Source: Podarcis raffonei (lineage: Eukaryota; Chordata; Lepidosauria; Squamata; Lacertidae). Taken from it: a stretch of 64,000 bases of DNA. Location: positions 5,354,459 through 5,418,458 of the forward strand of contig NC_070619.1 of NCBI RefSeq assembly GCF_027172205.1, written 5' to 3'. This document shows positions 1 to 11,212 of the stretch, piece by piece (the first letter of the stretch is position 1; every line of letters begins with the position of its first letter). The notes below the pieces were generated by a model. That model did no database searches and was not told the origin of the DNA. It worked only from the letters and a program-made list of their open reading frames with translations. A program made the position numbers and the translations under genes.

Positions 1-220
1 TTCGTTCCGGAAGTCTGTTCTTAACCTGAAACTGTTCTTAACCTGAAGCACCACTTTAGCTAATGGGGCCTCCCGCTGCTGCCGCGTGATTTCTGTTCTC
101 ATCCTGAAGCAAAGTTCTTAACCCGAGGTACTATTTCTGGGTTAGCGGAGTCTGTAACCTGAAGGGTATGTAACCTGAAGCATATGTAACCTGAAGCGTA
201 TGTAACCTGAGGTACCACTG
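1..220. mobile_element. TA-flanked MITE (CAGTGGTACCTCGG family), cut by window start
   Basis: The right end GAGGTACCACTG followed by TA is the terminal inverted repeat of a family of about 220 bp seen many times in this window. The inside consists of repeated TTAACCTGAA/GTAACCTGAAG phrases. TA duplication and the CAGTSRTRCCTCGG end suggest Tc1/mariner, perhaps pogo/Tigger-like; there is no transposase frame. Confidence 0.85.
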
Positions 221-498
221 TACATTATGAGTATAAATGTAAGTGACATATAGCAATGAACATGACATGTAAAGCATTGAAAATGAGATGTATATCTATG
301 TACAAGGTATGCCAAAAAATGTATTCCCTTGGGATACACAGTATACTGGGGAACAAAACTATAAAAAATAAAGAAAAAATAAGTTTGCAAAATAATAATT
401 ACCATGTGGTTAGGGTAGATCAATGTGTCAGTGTCCACCTTATTCCCATTGTGAATATCAGCAAAAGCCAGAAATTGAAAGATAACTATAGCATGTGC
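221..498. other. Unassigned AT-rich sequence
   Basis: No coding frame, RNA gene or recognised repeat seen. Confidence 0.5.
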
Positions 499-513
499 AC
501 AAAAATCGATTTC

Positions 514-983
514 ATTTTTTTTAAATAATATTTTATTAAGTTTAACAATAGAAAAATAGAACAATAAAAACACAGTGAAAATATAAAACACCACAATACA
601 TAAAATACAAACATTCAACAAGGGGAAAAAAGAACAATCGACACACAAAAAATAGAATAGGAAAAACACAGATCACTCTTTTCTAGTTATTCATCTTCAA
701 TTAACTTATTTTCCTGACTTCCTCACGCCTCCCTTTTTTATATCCCTTTTTAACAATTAGTTCAGCAAATTCATATCCTACTACTTTGTCCTTATATATT
801 TTACTTCCCAAATTTATAATTTCAACTTTTTATCTCTTATTACTAGAACCCCTTCATTTTATTTCAATGTCATCAGCATTCGTACGTTTTACGATACTTC
901 TGTAAATAAATTTTAAATTTCCTCCAATCTTCTTCCACCAACTCTTCTCCCTGGTCTCGGATTCTGCCAGTCATCTCAGCCAT
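514..983 (-). mobile_element. L1 LINE, 5'-truncated
   Basis: The 3' end of an L1 in reverse: poly-T start, then 3' UTR, then the end of ORF2 (the region reading AEMTGRIRDQGEE in better copies). It is flanked by a perfect 15-bp target duplication, ACAAAAATCGATTTC (499-513 and 984-998). Confidence 0.85.
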
Positions 984-998
984 ACAAAAATCGATTTC

Positions 999-1392
999 TG
1001 ATTTGAAGCATATAAGAATAGTTGAAAAATCTCATGTAACAGAAAATGGGGGGGGGGATTGTTCCCCAGTGCCCCTTATCTGTACCTCTGATCAACAAAC
1101 TGCCCACTGCCACCTTTCGCACCCAGGTCTCAATCATTTGTGGTCTTGCCTAGCTTGTGCCCATGTTGCAAAACTTCTGCCGGTTCCCTCTCCCCACCAA
1201 AGGGAAGTCGTCACTGATGAAGGATTGATCAGGGGCTGGAGGGGGGGTTGTCAGTGCCTCTTGTTGCTTGACGATGAAGCTCTGAGCCCTGGCAGACAAA
1301 AAGCTCTTTCATAATAACCCTCAATTAGACATTTATTTGATCTGGCGCTGCTGCAGAAATGCAGAGAGATGGGGGCGGGGGGGGGATAAAGT
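999..1392. other. Unassigned single-copy-like sequence
   Basis: Contains G-runs and a 103-codon open frame (1003-1314) with no recognisable family; I do not regard it as a gene. Confidence 0.4.
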
Positions 1393-1404
1393 GAAACAAA
1401 TGGA

Positions 1405-2286
1405 GGGCACAGGACGTTGGACATAATATTATGTTTGCTGACTGGGAACAGTTGTGGACCACTGGGATTAAATTTACGGCATGTAATGCCTTAAGAGAGA
1501 ATATTATGAAAATGATGTATAGGTGGTACATGACCCCAGTCAAGCTTGCAAAAATCTATCATTTGCCCGACAACAAATGTTGGAAATGTAAGGAAAATGA
1601 AGGTACATTCTTTCACCTTTGGTGGACGTGCCCTAGGATTAAGGCTTTCTGGGAAATGATATACAATGAGTTGAAAAAGGTATTTAAGTATACCTTCTTG
1701 AAGAAACCAGAGGCCTTTCTCCTGGGCATGGTTGGCCAAGTGGTGCCAAAGAAGGACAGAACGTGTTTTTTGTATGCTACAACAGCAGCAAGAATACTCA
1801 TCGCAAAGTATTGGAAGACGCAAGATTTACCCACTCTGGAAGAATGGCAGATGAAGCTGATTGACTGTATGGGATTGGCAGAAATGACTGGCAGAATCCG
1901 TGACCAGGGAGAAGAGTCGGCAGAAGAAGATTGGAAAAAATTTAAGGACTACTTACAGAAATATTGTAAAATTAAGGAATGCTGAATGATGCTGGATTGA
2001 ATTTGAGTGGTTTCCAGCTGTAATGATATAAAGGAATATGAAAAAAAAGGATTGGATAGAAAATAAGGTGTTATTATAAGCTGTAATGCTTTAAGTTAAG
2101 GATTTGCTGAACAAATAATTTGAAATGGAATACAAGAAGGGGAGGTATGAGGAGGTCAGAGAAATATGTTATTGAAAATTATGTATTATGAACTATATGC
2201 TTTTTTAATTTTTTTGTTTGTTTTTTGTTTGTATAAAAAATTGAAAACCTTAATAAATATCTTTTTTTTTTTTTTTTTAAAAAAGA
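1405..2286 (+). mobile_element. L1 LINE, 5'-truncated, with ORF2 C-terminus
   Basis: Flanked by the target duplication GAAACAAATGGA (1393-1404, 2287-2298). The frame 1431-1985 encodes the last 184 residues of L1 ORF2, including the C-terminal zinc-knuckle-like CWKCKENEGTFFHLWWTCPR. A 3' UTR and an AATAAA-T-rich tail follow. The frame is uninterrupted, so the insertion is fairly young. Confidence 0.92.
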
Positions 2287-2574
2287 GAAACAAATGGATT
2301 CTAACAGGAGAGAAGGCCAGCCAGGCAGTTCGCTTTCGTCCACCGGAACGGACGTGGGGTCTGCATGATGCAAAAGCCTGGGTTCAGCCGTAGTCACAAT
2401 GTTGTGGAGGGAGAGGAGGGGGAAATGAAGTTTTCCCTGGGATTTGGGGGCATCGCTTGTGCCCCCTAACCAACAGCTGACTAGGGCTTATACGCAACAG
2501 CCGCACCTCGGACTTTGGGGGCAAAGGGGTGGAAGGAACAAGACTGGCATTAAAAGCGACAAGAATTTGCTGAG

Positions 2575-3015
2575 ATGGCGCAGTTGACAAATACCCTGAG
2601 AGGCAATTCAAAACAAAAAATTTTGGAAAAGTGGGATAGATATAAAACGTATGTTCAAAAATACAGTAAAGGTTCGCTATCTATGCCAGCATTTGATTGA
2701 CGCTGGAGCGAGACTGAGTTGAGAAATAAGACTAAGAGCACATATTGATATAGGAATGCATTAGATAATATGTAAAGAAATGTTCAATAATAAGAGTACA
2801 TTCATTCGTAAAAAAGAAATATACAACGGGAAAGAAAGGAAGTCTAGTGTGTTGGTATGTATATGATTTTTGGAAAAATATGTTTTTCTTTTTTCCTTTT
2901 TTTTGGTTTCCTTTTCTTTCTAGGTATATAAAATTTGTATATAATTTTTGTATACATGTTGGAAATTATATTATAGTAAGTTCTGTAATAGTAAAAGCTA
3001 TGGTTATAGTAAGTT
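2575..3015 (+). mobile_element. L1 LINE 3' end
   Basis: Starts with codons for QKILEKWDRYKTYVQKYS, the usual end of L1 ORF2, followed by an AT-rich 3' UTR and a T-rich pyrimidine stretch. The last about 130 bases (from 2887) are repeated at 5523-5655. Confidence 0.65.
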
Positions 3016-3480
3016 CCGTATAGTAAAAGCTATGGTTTCCCCAGTAGTGATGTATGGAAGTGAGAGCTGGACCATCAAGAAGGCTGATCGCCGAAGAATT
3101 GATGCTTTTTGAATTCTGGTGCTGGAGGAGACTCTTGAGAGTCCGATGGACTGCAAGAAGATCAAACCTCTCCATTCTGAAGGAAATCAGCCCTGAGTGC
3201 TCACTGGAAGGACAGATCCTGAAGCTGAGGCTCCAAGACTTTGGTCACCTCATGAGAAGAGAAGACTCCCTGGAAAAGACCCTGATGTTGTGAAAGATGG
3301 AGGGCACAAGGAGAAGGGGGCGACAGAGGACGAGATGGTGGGACAGTGTTCTCGAAGCTACCAGCATGAGTTTGACCAAACTGCGGGAGGCAGTGGAAGA
3401 CAGGAGTGCCTGGCGTGCTCTGGTCCAGGGGGTCACGAAGAGTCGGACACGACTAAACGACTAAACAACAAACAACAAAA
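3016..3480 (+). mobile_element. BovB (RTE) LINE 3' end
   Basis: Encodes, with frame changes, the BovB C-terminus: WCWRRLLRVRWTARRSN, EISPECSLEGQ, LMRREDSLEKTLML. The usual tail CACGACTAAACGACTAAACAACAA closes it. Confidence 0.9.
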
Positions 3481-3640
3481 TGAATGAATAAAGTAAGCAA
3501 GGAGTCTCCCTGCAGCTTACCAAATGTGAAGACTTTCAAGGATGAGCGAGACGTTAGCGATGAATGCCGTGAAACAAAAACCAATAAACAGCAGCAAAAC
3601 ACCCCACCATGCGCCAAAACATGGCAAATGTGGGGGTAAA

Positions 3641-3775
3641 TGATGATGACGACGACATGATGATAATACTTCATTATTTATACCCTGCCCTTCTGACTGG
3701 TCGCCCCAGCCACTCTGGGCAGCTTCCAACGTAATAAAAACACAAACATTAAAAACTTCCCAATACATGAATATA
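3641..3775 (-). mobile_element. L2-type LINE 3' end
   Basis: Reverse copy of the 3' end that ends in ATTATTATT-like repeats; contains TATACCCTGCCCTTC and CCAGCCACTCTGGGCAGC, shared with six other copies here. Confidence 0.7.
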
Positions 3776-3784
3776 ATTATATTC

Positions 3785-4213
3785 GAGCCTCTTACATACG
3801 TACCTTAAGTATTTTGATACTATACTATACTTGGGTGGCGCTGTGGGTTAAACCACAGAGCCTAGGACTTGCTGATCAGAAGGTCGTGGGTTCGAATCCC
3901 TGCGACGGGGTGAGCTCCTGTTGCTCGGTCCCTGCTCCTGCCAACCTAGCAGTTCGAAAGCACGTCAAAGTGCAAGTAGATAAATAGGTACTTCTCCGGT
4001 GGGAAGGTAAACGGCGTTTCCGTGCGCTGCTCTGGTTCGCCAGAAGCGGCTAAGTCCTGCTGGCCACATGACCCGGAAGCTGTACACCGGCTCCCTTGGC
4101 CAGTAAAGTGAGATGAGCGCCGCAACCCCAGAATTGCCCACAACTGGACCTAATGGTCAGGGGTCCCTTTACCTTTACCTTTATACTTGAGGTACGTATG
4201 TAAGAGGCCCATA
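3785..4213. mobile_element. Palindromic MITE carrying a SINE
   Basis: The arms CCTCTTACATACGTACCTTA and its reverse complement (TGAGGTACGTATGTAAGAGG, one mismatch) enclose a Sauria SINE. Without the SINE the element is only about 70 bp, almost one hairpin. TA duplication cannot be shown cleanly because the flanks are TA-rich. Confidence 0.6.
3834..4180 (+). mobile_element. Sauria SINE
   Basis: tRNA-derived head GGTGGCGCTGTGGGTTAAAC, B box GGTTCGAATCCC, body CACGTCAAAGTGCAAGTAGA and the GTCCCTTTACCTTTACC tail. Short target duplication TATACTTG on both sides. Confidence 0.95.
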
Positions 4214-4940
4214 TATGAATATATATATTTTTTGGAATGATTCATGTTCCTATGTGGCTGCCTTGTCGCTAGTTTCTGGACATCCCACGATCATATTACA
4301 AAGTAGTTGTGTTCTGTGTTGCAAATCAAGCACTGCCAGCAATTGCTTCCTTTTGTTTTCCGATTATCGATAAAACGTTCCGTGTCCTGCCAGCCATTTT
4401 TCATTCTGAAGGTGTGGCCTTTGAGAACCACCGACCGAATCAATTGGAATCATCCGAATCTGTCAGTTGCCCTGGAGGAAAGAGAAGTTTTTACCTGGCC
4501 CTCAAAAGATGATGCCAGGCAGGTGGACTCCGATGCCGGACTGCTTGTGCTTTTTCCATGATGCATGTCCAGCCCTTGTGAGTGAGATTTTCAGGGCTGC
4601 TAATATTAGTTGGCAGGTTTTGGGCATGCATGGCGAGGTAGCCTCTTCCCCAGGGATACCTATCTGCCGAGAAATAGCCCTTGCTATTCCTGCTGCGTCG
4701 ATACCATTAATCCCTAAAGCCCAAAAGAGACTTCTGAGGGGCTTGACGGCTTATTTCATTAAATAGTCGCAAGGGAGCAGTGGGGGCGTGTGTGACACCC
4801 GAAGGACCAGGAACTTGCAAAGTCATCTTGACCTTGGCATTAGAATAGCCTGGCTGCTGGATCACGCCCCGGCGACATCCAGTCTCAACATGCTTGAAAT
4901 ATACTCGGAGTCGAAAGTGGATTTCATGCTCTTTTTTCAA
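4214..4940. other. Unassigned sequence
   Basis: No family recognised. Overlapping open frames (4307-4561, 4467-4766) run on without a clear start or homology. Their density hints at a decayed coding element, but no motif supports that. Confidence 0.35.
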
Positions 4941-4941
4941 C

Positions 4942-5524
4942 AACTGACTGGTTCAAAATTGGGAAAGGAGTACTACAAGGCTGTATATTGTCTCCCTGCT
5001 TATTTAACTTATGTGCAGAATTCATCATGCAAAAGGCTGGGCTGGATGAATCCCAAGCCGGAATTAAGATTGCCGGAAGAAATATCAACAACCTCAGATA
5101 TGCAGATATTACAACCTTGATGGCAAAAAGTGAGGAGGAATTAAAGAACCTTTTAATGAGGGTGAAAGAGGAGAGCGCAAAATATGGTCTGAAGCTCAAC
5201 ATCAAAAAAACGAAGATCATGGCCACTGGTCCCATCACCTCCTGGCAAATAGAAGGGGGAGAAATGGAGGCAGTGAGAGATTTTACTTTCTTGGGCTCCA
5301 TGATCGCTGCAGATGGTGACAGCAGCCACGAAATTAAAAGACGCCTGCTTCTTGGGAGAAAAGCAATGAAAAACCTGGACAGCGTCTTAAAAAGCAGAGA
5401 CATCACCTTGCTGACAAAGGTCCGTCTAGTTAAAGCTATGGTTTTCCCAGTAGTGATGTATGGAAGTGAGAGCTGGACCATAAAGAAGGCTGATCGCCAA
5501 AGAATGGATGCTTTTGAATTCTGG
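4942..5524 (+). mobile_element. BovB LINE, reverse-transcriptase C-terminal part
   Basis: The frame 4988-5524 reads SPCLFNLCAEFIMQKAGLDE, then RYADITTLMAKSEEELKNLL (the YADD box is here YADI, so catalytically dead), GLKLNIKKTKIMATGP and FPVVMYGSESWTIKKADR. It breaks off inside FEFW where the duplicated block begins. Confidence 0.93.
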
Positions 5525-6083
5525 TTTTCTTTTTTCCTTTTTTTTGGTTTCCTTTTCTTTCTAGGTATATAAAATTTGTATATAATTTTTGTATACATGT
5601 TGGAAATTATATTATAGTAAGTTCTGTAATAGTAAAAGCTATGGTTATAGTAAGTTCCGTATAGTAAAAGCTATGGTTTCCCCAGTAGTGATGTATGGAA
5701 GTGAGAGCTGGACCATAAAGAAGGCTGATCGCCGAAGAATTGATGCTTTTTGAATTCTGGTGCTGGAGGAGACTCTTGAGAGTCCCATGGACTGCAAGAA
5801 GATCAAACCTCCCCAATCTGAAGGAAATCAGCCCTGAGTGCTCACTGGAAGGACAGATCGTGAAGCTGAGGCTCCAAGACTTTGGCCACCTCATGAGAAG
5901 AGAAGACTCCCTGGAAAAGACCCTGATGTTGGGAAAGATGGAGGGCACAAGGAGAAGGGGATGACAGAGGACGAGATGGTGGGACAGTGTTCTCAAAGGA
6001 GGCAGTGGAAGACAGGAGGGCCTGGAGTGCTCTGGTCCAGGGGGTCACGAAGAGGCGGACACGACTAAGCAACTCAACAACCA
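5525..6083 (+). repeat. Duplicate of 2887-3470 (L1 tail plus BovB 3' end)
   Basis: The pyrimidine-rich start, the TATAGTAAGTTCCGTATAGT junction and the BovB end are the same as at 2887-3470. The second copy lacks about 35 bases in the part reading TSMSLTKLRE. Both copies share the L1/BovB junction, so this is a DNA duplication and not two separate insertions. Confidence 0.85.
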
Positions 6084-6254
6084 CAACAACAATTCAGCTA
6101 ATAGTGGTGAGGAGGAATGGAAGTTCCCCCAGAATGTCTGCCTTATATACTTTGTTTACACAATGGGCCCTACGGGATTGGCTAATTCCGGGATTCTCCT
6201 ATAGGCCAATCAGCTTGCGGATTCCCTTCCACCTGGAGCTGGATTGGGTGGTTC

Positions 6255-6575
6255 CTGTGGACCAATCAAACTGCTGCATTCTGGATCCTATTGTTCTAGG
6301 ACCAATAAGACTGCTGCATTCTGGATCCTATTGTTCTAGGACCAATAAGACTGCTGCATTCTGAATCCTATTGTTCTAGGACCAATCAGACTGCTGCATT
6401 CTGAATCCTATTGTTCTAGGACCAATCAGACTGCTGCATTCTGGATCCTATTGTTCTAGGACCAATAAGACTGCTGCATTCTGGATCCTATTGTTCTAGG
6501 ACCAATCAGACTGCTGCATTCTGGATCCTATTGTTCTAGGACCAATCAGACTGCTGCATTTTGGATCCTATACAA
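6255..6575. repeat. 40-bp minisatellite, about 8 copies, CCAAT in each unit
   Basis: The unit GACTGCTGCATTCTGGATCC plus TATTGTTCTAGGACCAATAA (or CAATCA) recurs every 40 bases. Each unit carries CCAAT, and upstream sequence (6170-6260) has further ATTGG/CCAAT boxes. Confidence 0.95.
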
Positions 6576-6699
6576 CCCAGTACATAACATTTCCCCTTGA
6601 AATCAGTGACTGCCCCCCCCCCAAAGCAATTTCCATGTTGCAATTTACATTTTGCATTGAAATGCTGGTTTTCAGACTCAGAGACAAAGACAATAGAGA

Positions 6700-7050
6700 A
6701 TTTAAAAAAAAGATTGGGAACCATTCATGTTGCATTTACAGAAACAATGTGAAGAAATGGACTCACTAGCAGGATTTGAAGAAACACTTACAATTAACAA
6801 AAATAAATATAAAAACTATAAAGATGATGTTAAAATGATAAGAGATAACAACAATTAATATAGATAAGTCATATGACGATATAATAAAGCAAGCAAGGGA
6901 AGTTAATATAAAAAAACCAGAAGTTGAGGGAAGTCAGGGGGTGGGATGGGGGTAATTGGGGGAATTGTATTTCTTTTATTTTGATGATTTGATATGTTGC
7001 AATATGTTTAAAATGTAAAATCCAATAGAAACTTTTTTTTTCCAAAAAAA
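6700..7050 (+). mobile_element. L1 LINE 3' UTR fragment
   Basis: AT-rich 3' UTR ending in AATGTAAAATCCAATAGAAAC and an A/T tail. First of three L1 ends in a row. Confidence 0.6.
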
Positions 7051-7096
7051 GAAAGCAGTGGCTAGTTTTCAAGGCTGCAATCTAGCAGTGGCTGTT

Positions 7097-7704
7097 TTTC
7101 TCTCTTTTTTTCCCTCTGAGAGAAGTGTATTCCTTTACGCAACAGCAGCAGCCAGAATATTGATCGCAAAGAATTTGAAGCGGCAGACAATACCATCGTT
7201 ATTAGAATGGCAAAGCAAGCTCTGTGCGTTGGTGGAAACGGCAAAATTGACGGCAATCATTAGAGGCCATTCAAATCAGAGAATAATTAAAGAGTGGGAT
7301 GGAGTGAAGGAATACATGAAAAAATATGGTTCCGGAACTGGAATATTAATAGATAATGTGTAAAACGCACAGGGGTAAGCAAGGAAATAATAAAAGAATG
7401 AATTGAATAATTATTAAATTACAACGACACAAGAAGATGAAAGAAGTAAAAAAAGATTGAGATCACACATGGGTGAAGGGGAGTGGGGGGTATAGGGGAT
7501 TTATAAAAAATTCTAATATAATATTTCTAATTGCGTTGCATTTATATATAGCAAAGGGAAGTCTATAGCAATTAGGTATATTTTAATCTAGTCAACTATG
7601 TAATAGGCTCATGTTACTAAACGAATATGGATTTTGAATTTGAAAGTTTGCAATTCTTTTTCGGTTTTGGAATAAAGTTTAAAAAAAGAAGGAAAAAAGT
7701 AAAT
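7097..7704 (+). mobile_element. L1 LINE, 5'-truncated
   Basis: Target duplication CAGTGGCTGTT (7086-7096, 7705-7715). The frame to 7363 encodes FLYATAAARILIAKNLKRQT, the ORF2 C-terminus, followed by 3' UTR and AATAAAG. Confidence 0.85.
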
Positions 7705-7776
7705 CAGTGGCTGTTACTCCCCACTAGCAATTTCCATGTTGCAATTTGGCAACCTTCCCCTTGAAACCAGTGACTG

Positions 7777-8420
7777 GGAACTTTCTACTATATGTGGTGG
7801 ATATGTAGGAAAATACAGGTATTCTGGGAGAGTATCCATGCAGAACTGCAAAAAATGCTAAATATCTCTTTAAGTAAAAAACCAGAGGCCTACCTCCTGG
7901 GAATAACAGATTTGGATATTCCGCAAAAGAGGAAGGGTATCTTTTTATATGCGACGGCGGCAGCAAGAGTTCACTGCAAAATGGAAGAGTAATGAAATCC
8001 CCGCTATATAAGATTGGATCCAAAAGCTGACAGAATATGCCGAATTAGACGGTCTATCAGAAAAAACAAAGAATAAATCAAAACAGGAAATTTTTTTTCA
8101 AAATGGGAGGTTTTCAAAGAATATTTGAAAAATAAATATAGAAATTTAAATTCTGTTGCAGCATTCGAGGAACCTCAGTAATAGTTGCAATGCAGATAGA
8201 TATATTAAGGAAAAGTTTAATTATGATAAAAGTGTGTATTGGCAATAAGTAATATGAAAATGAAATAGGGAATAGACGGGAGGTTTAGTGTTAAGACCAA
8301 TATATGTTTTATTGTTTGTTAAGAAAATTGTGTGTCTATGGTTCTTCCCGTGTGTAATTTGGTATTTGTGTTTTTTTTATTTTATTGCTGCATCAATAAA
8401 AATTTAAAAAGGGGGGAAAA
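7777..8420 (+). mobile_element. L1 LINE, 5'-truncated
   Basis: Target duplication GAAACCAGTGACTG (7763-7776, 8421-8434). Contains ORF2 C-terminal codons (KKPEAYLLGITDLDIPQKRK) in frame 7792-7992, then frame damage, 3' UTR and CAATAAAAATTTAAAAAG. Confidence 0.85.
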
Positions 8421-8588
8421 GAAACCAGTGACTGATTTTCCCAACCTGTGGGTTGCATTCCTTTCACACCAGGTGTTCACCCGAACGGGGAAACTTCAAA
8501 TCATCCAAGAGCACTAGCAGAATTCATCCTGCGAAAGGCTGGGCTGGATGAATCCCAAGCCAGAATTAAGATTGCCGGAAGAAATATC

Positions 8589-9422
8589 TTTTTTTTTATA
8601 AAAAAAAAAATATTTATTAAATTTTCCAATTTTTTAAACAAACAAACAAAAACAGAACAAACAAAAACATTAAGAGAACATATAGTTCATAAAACGTACT
8701 TTTCCAAACCAAATTTCTCAGACCTCCCCATACTTCTCCTCCTCGTATTCCAATTAAGATTATTTGTTCAGCAAATCCTTCATTTAAAGCATTACAGCTT
8801 ATATTATTACCTTATTTTTCAAACCCTTTTTTCCCATCTATATTCCTTTATATCCTTACAGCTAGAAACCACTCAATTTCAATCCAACACCATTCAACAT
8901 TCCTTAATTTTACAATATTTCTGTAAATATTCCTTAATTTTTTTCCAATCTTCTTCTGCCGACTCTTCTCCCTGGTCACGGATTCTGCCAGTCATTCCTG
9001 CCAATCCCATACAGTCAATCAGTTTCATCTGCCATTCTTCCAGAGGGGGTAAATCTTGCGTCTTCCAATACTTTGCGATGAGTATTCTTGCTGCTGTTGT
9101 GGCATACATAAAAAACGTTCTGTCCTTCTTTGGCACCACTTGGCCGACCATGCCCAGGAGAAAGGCCTCTGGTTTCTTCAGGAAGGTATATTTAAATACC
9201 TTTTTCAATTCATTATATATCATTTCCCAGAAAGCCTTAATCCTAGGGCACGTCCACCAAAGGTGAAAGAATGTACCTTCATTTTCCTTACATTTCCAAC
9301 ATTTATTATCGGGCAAATGATAGATTTTTGCAAGCTTGACTGGGGTCATGTACCACCTGTATATCATTTTCATAATATTTTCTCTTAAGGCATTGCATGC
9401 CGTAAACTTAATCCCGGTGGTC
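8589..9422 (-). mobile_element. L1 LINE inserted in BovB
   Basis: Perfect 19-bp target duplication GATTGCCGGAAGAAATATC (8570-8588, 9423-9441). The reverse frame 9373-8894 encodes the ORF2 C-terminus (CWKCKENEGTFFHLWWTCPR) without interruption over 159 codons. It is close in sequence to the L1s at 1405-2286 and 55385-57375. Confidence 0.95.
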
Positions 9423-9592
9423 GATTGCCGGAAGAAATATCAACAACCTCAAATATGCAGATGGCAGAAAGTGAAGAGGAATTAAAGAACCTTTTATTGA
9501 GGGTGAAAGAGGAGAGCGCAAAATATGGTCTGAAGCTCAACATCAAAAAAACGAAGATCATGGCCACTGGTCCCATCACCTCCTGGCAAATA

Positions 9593-9813
9593 CAGTGGTA
9601 CCTCAGGTTAAGTACTTAATTCGTTCCGGAGGTGCGTTCTTAACCTGAAACTGTTCTTAACCTGAAGCACCACTTTAGCTAATAGGGCCTCCTGCTGCTG
9701 CCGCGCCGTCGGAGCACAATTTCTGTTCTCATCATGAAGTTCTTAACCCGAGGTACTATTTCTGGACTAGCGGAGTCTGAAACCTGAAGTGTATGTAACC
9801 CGTGGTACCACTA
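9593..9813. mobile_element. TA-flanked MITE inserted in BovB
   Basis: CAGTGGTACCTCAGG at the left, CGTGGTACCACTA at the right, TA on both sides. Removing it restores the BovB text TGGCAAATAGAAGGGG. Confidence 0.93.
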
Positions 9814-9995
9814 TAGAAGGGGAAGAATCGGAGGCAGTGAGAGATTTTACTTTCTTGGGCTCCATGATCACTGCAGATGGTGACAGCAGCCACAAAATTA
9901 AAAGACGCCTGCTTCTTGGGAGAAAAGCGATGACAAACCTAGACAGCATCTTAAAAAGCAGAGACATCATCTTGCCGACAAAGGTCCGTATAGTT

Positions 9996-10775
9996 TTTGT
10001 TGTTGTTTACTCGTTTAGTCGTGTCCGACTCTTCGTGACCCCATGGACCAGAGCACGCCAGGCACCTCTGTCCTCCACTACCTCCCGCAGTTTGGTCAAA
10101 CTCATGCTGGTAACCTCGAAAACACTATCCAACCATCTCGTCCTCTGTCGCCCCCTTCTCCTTGTGCCCTCCATCTTTCCCAACATCAGGGTCTTTTCCA
10201 GGGAGTCTTCTCTTCTCATGAGGTGGCCAAAGTACTGGGGCCTCAGCTTCAGGATCTGTCCTTCCAGTGAGCACTCAGGGCTGATTTCCTTAAGAATGGA
10301 TGCGTTTGATCTTCTTGCAGTCCATGGGACTCTCAAGAGTCTCCTCCAGCACCAGAATTCAAAAGCATCAATTCTTCGGCGATCAGCCTTCTTTATGGTC
10401 CAGCTCTCACTTCCATACATCACCACTGGGAAAACCATAGCTTGAACTATACAGACCTTTGTCGGCAAGGTGACGTCTCTACTTCTCAAGATGCTGTCTA
10501 GGCCTGTCATTGCTTTTCTCCCAAGAAGCAGGCGTCTTTTAATTTCGTGGCTGCTGTCACCATCTGCAGTGATCATGGAGCCCAAGAAAGTAAAATCTCT
10601 CACTGCCTCCATTTCTTCCCCTTCTATTTGCCAGGAGGTGATGGGACCAGTGGCCATGATCTTCATTTTTTTGATGTTGAGCTTCAGACCATATTTTGTG
10701 CTCTCTTCTTTCACCCTCGTTAAAAGGTTCTTTAATTCCTCCTCACTTTCTGCCATCAAGGTTGTGTCATCTGCA
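9996..10775 (-). mobile_element. BovB LINE inserted in reverse into the older BovB
   Basis: Target duplication TCCGTATAGTT (9985-9995, 10776-10786). The reverse frame 10855-10007 stays open for 282 codons, covering DADDTTLMAESEEELKNLLT through VTKSRTRLNE, so this copy is young. Its first codons lie in antisense host BovB and are not part of the element. Confidence 0.93.
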
Positions 10776-11212
10776 TCCGTATAGTTAAAGCTATGGTTTT
10801 CCCAGTAGTGATGTACGGAAGTGAGAGCTGGACCATAAAGAAGGCTGATCGCCAAAGAATGGATGCTTTTGAATTCTGGTGCTGGAGGAGACTCTTGAGA
10901 GTCCCATGGACTGCAAGAAGATCAAACCTCTCCATTCTGAAGGAAATCAGCCCTGAGTGCTCACTGGAAGGACAGATCCTGAAGCTGAGGCTCCAATACT
11001 TTGGCCACCTCATGAGAAGAGAAGGCTCCCTGGAAAAGACCCTGATGTTGTGAAAGATGGAGGGCACAAGGAGAAGGGGACGACAGAGGACAAGATGGTG
11101 GGACAGTGTTCTCGAAGCTACCAGCATGAGTTTGACCAAACTGTGGGAGGCAGTGGAAGACAGGAGGGCCTGGCGTGCTCTGGTCCAGGGGGTCACGAAG
11201 AGTCAGACATGA

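Noticed and set aside
1431-1985. 184-codon frame as a host zinc-knuckle gene
   Set aside because: It is the end of L1 ORF2, with repeats of the same protein at 8894-9373 and 56920-57504.
10007-10855. 282-codon frame as a host gene
   Set aside because: It is the BovB C-terminus; its first codons are antisense of another BovB.
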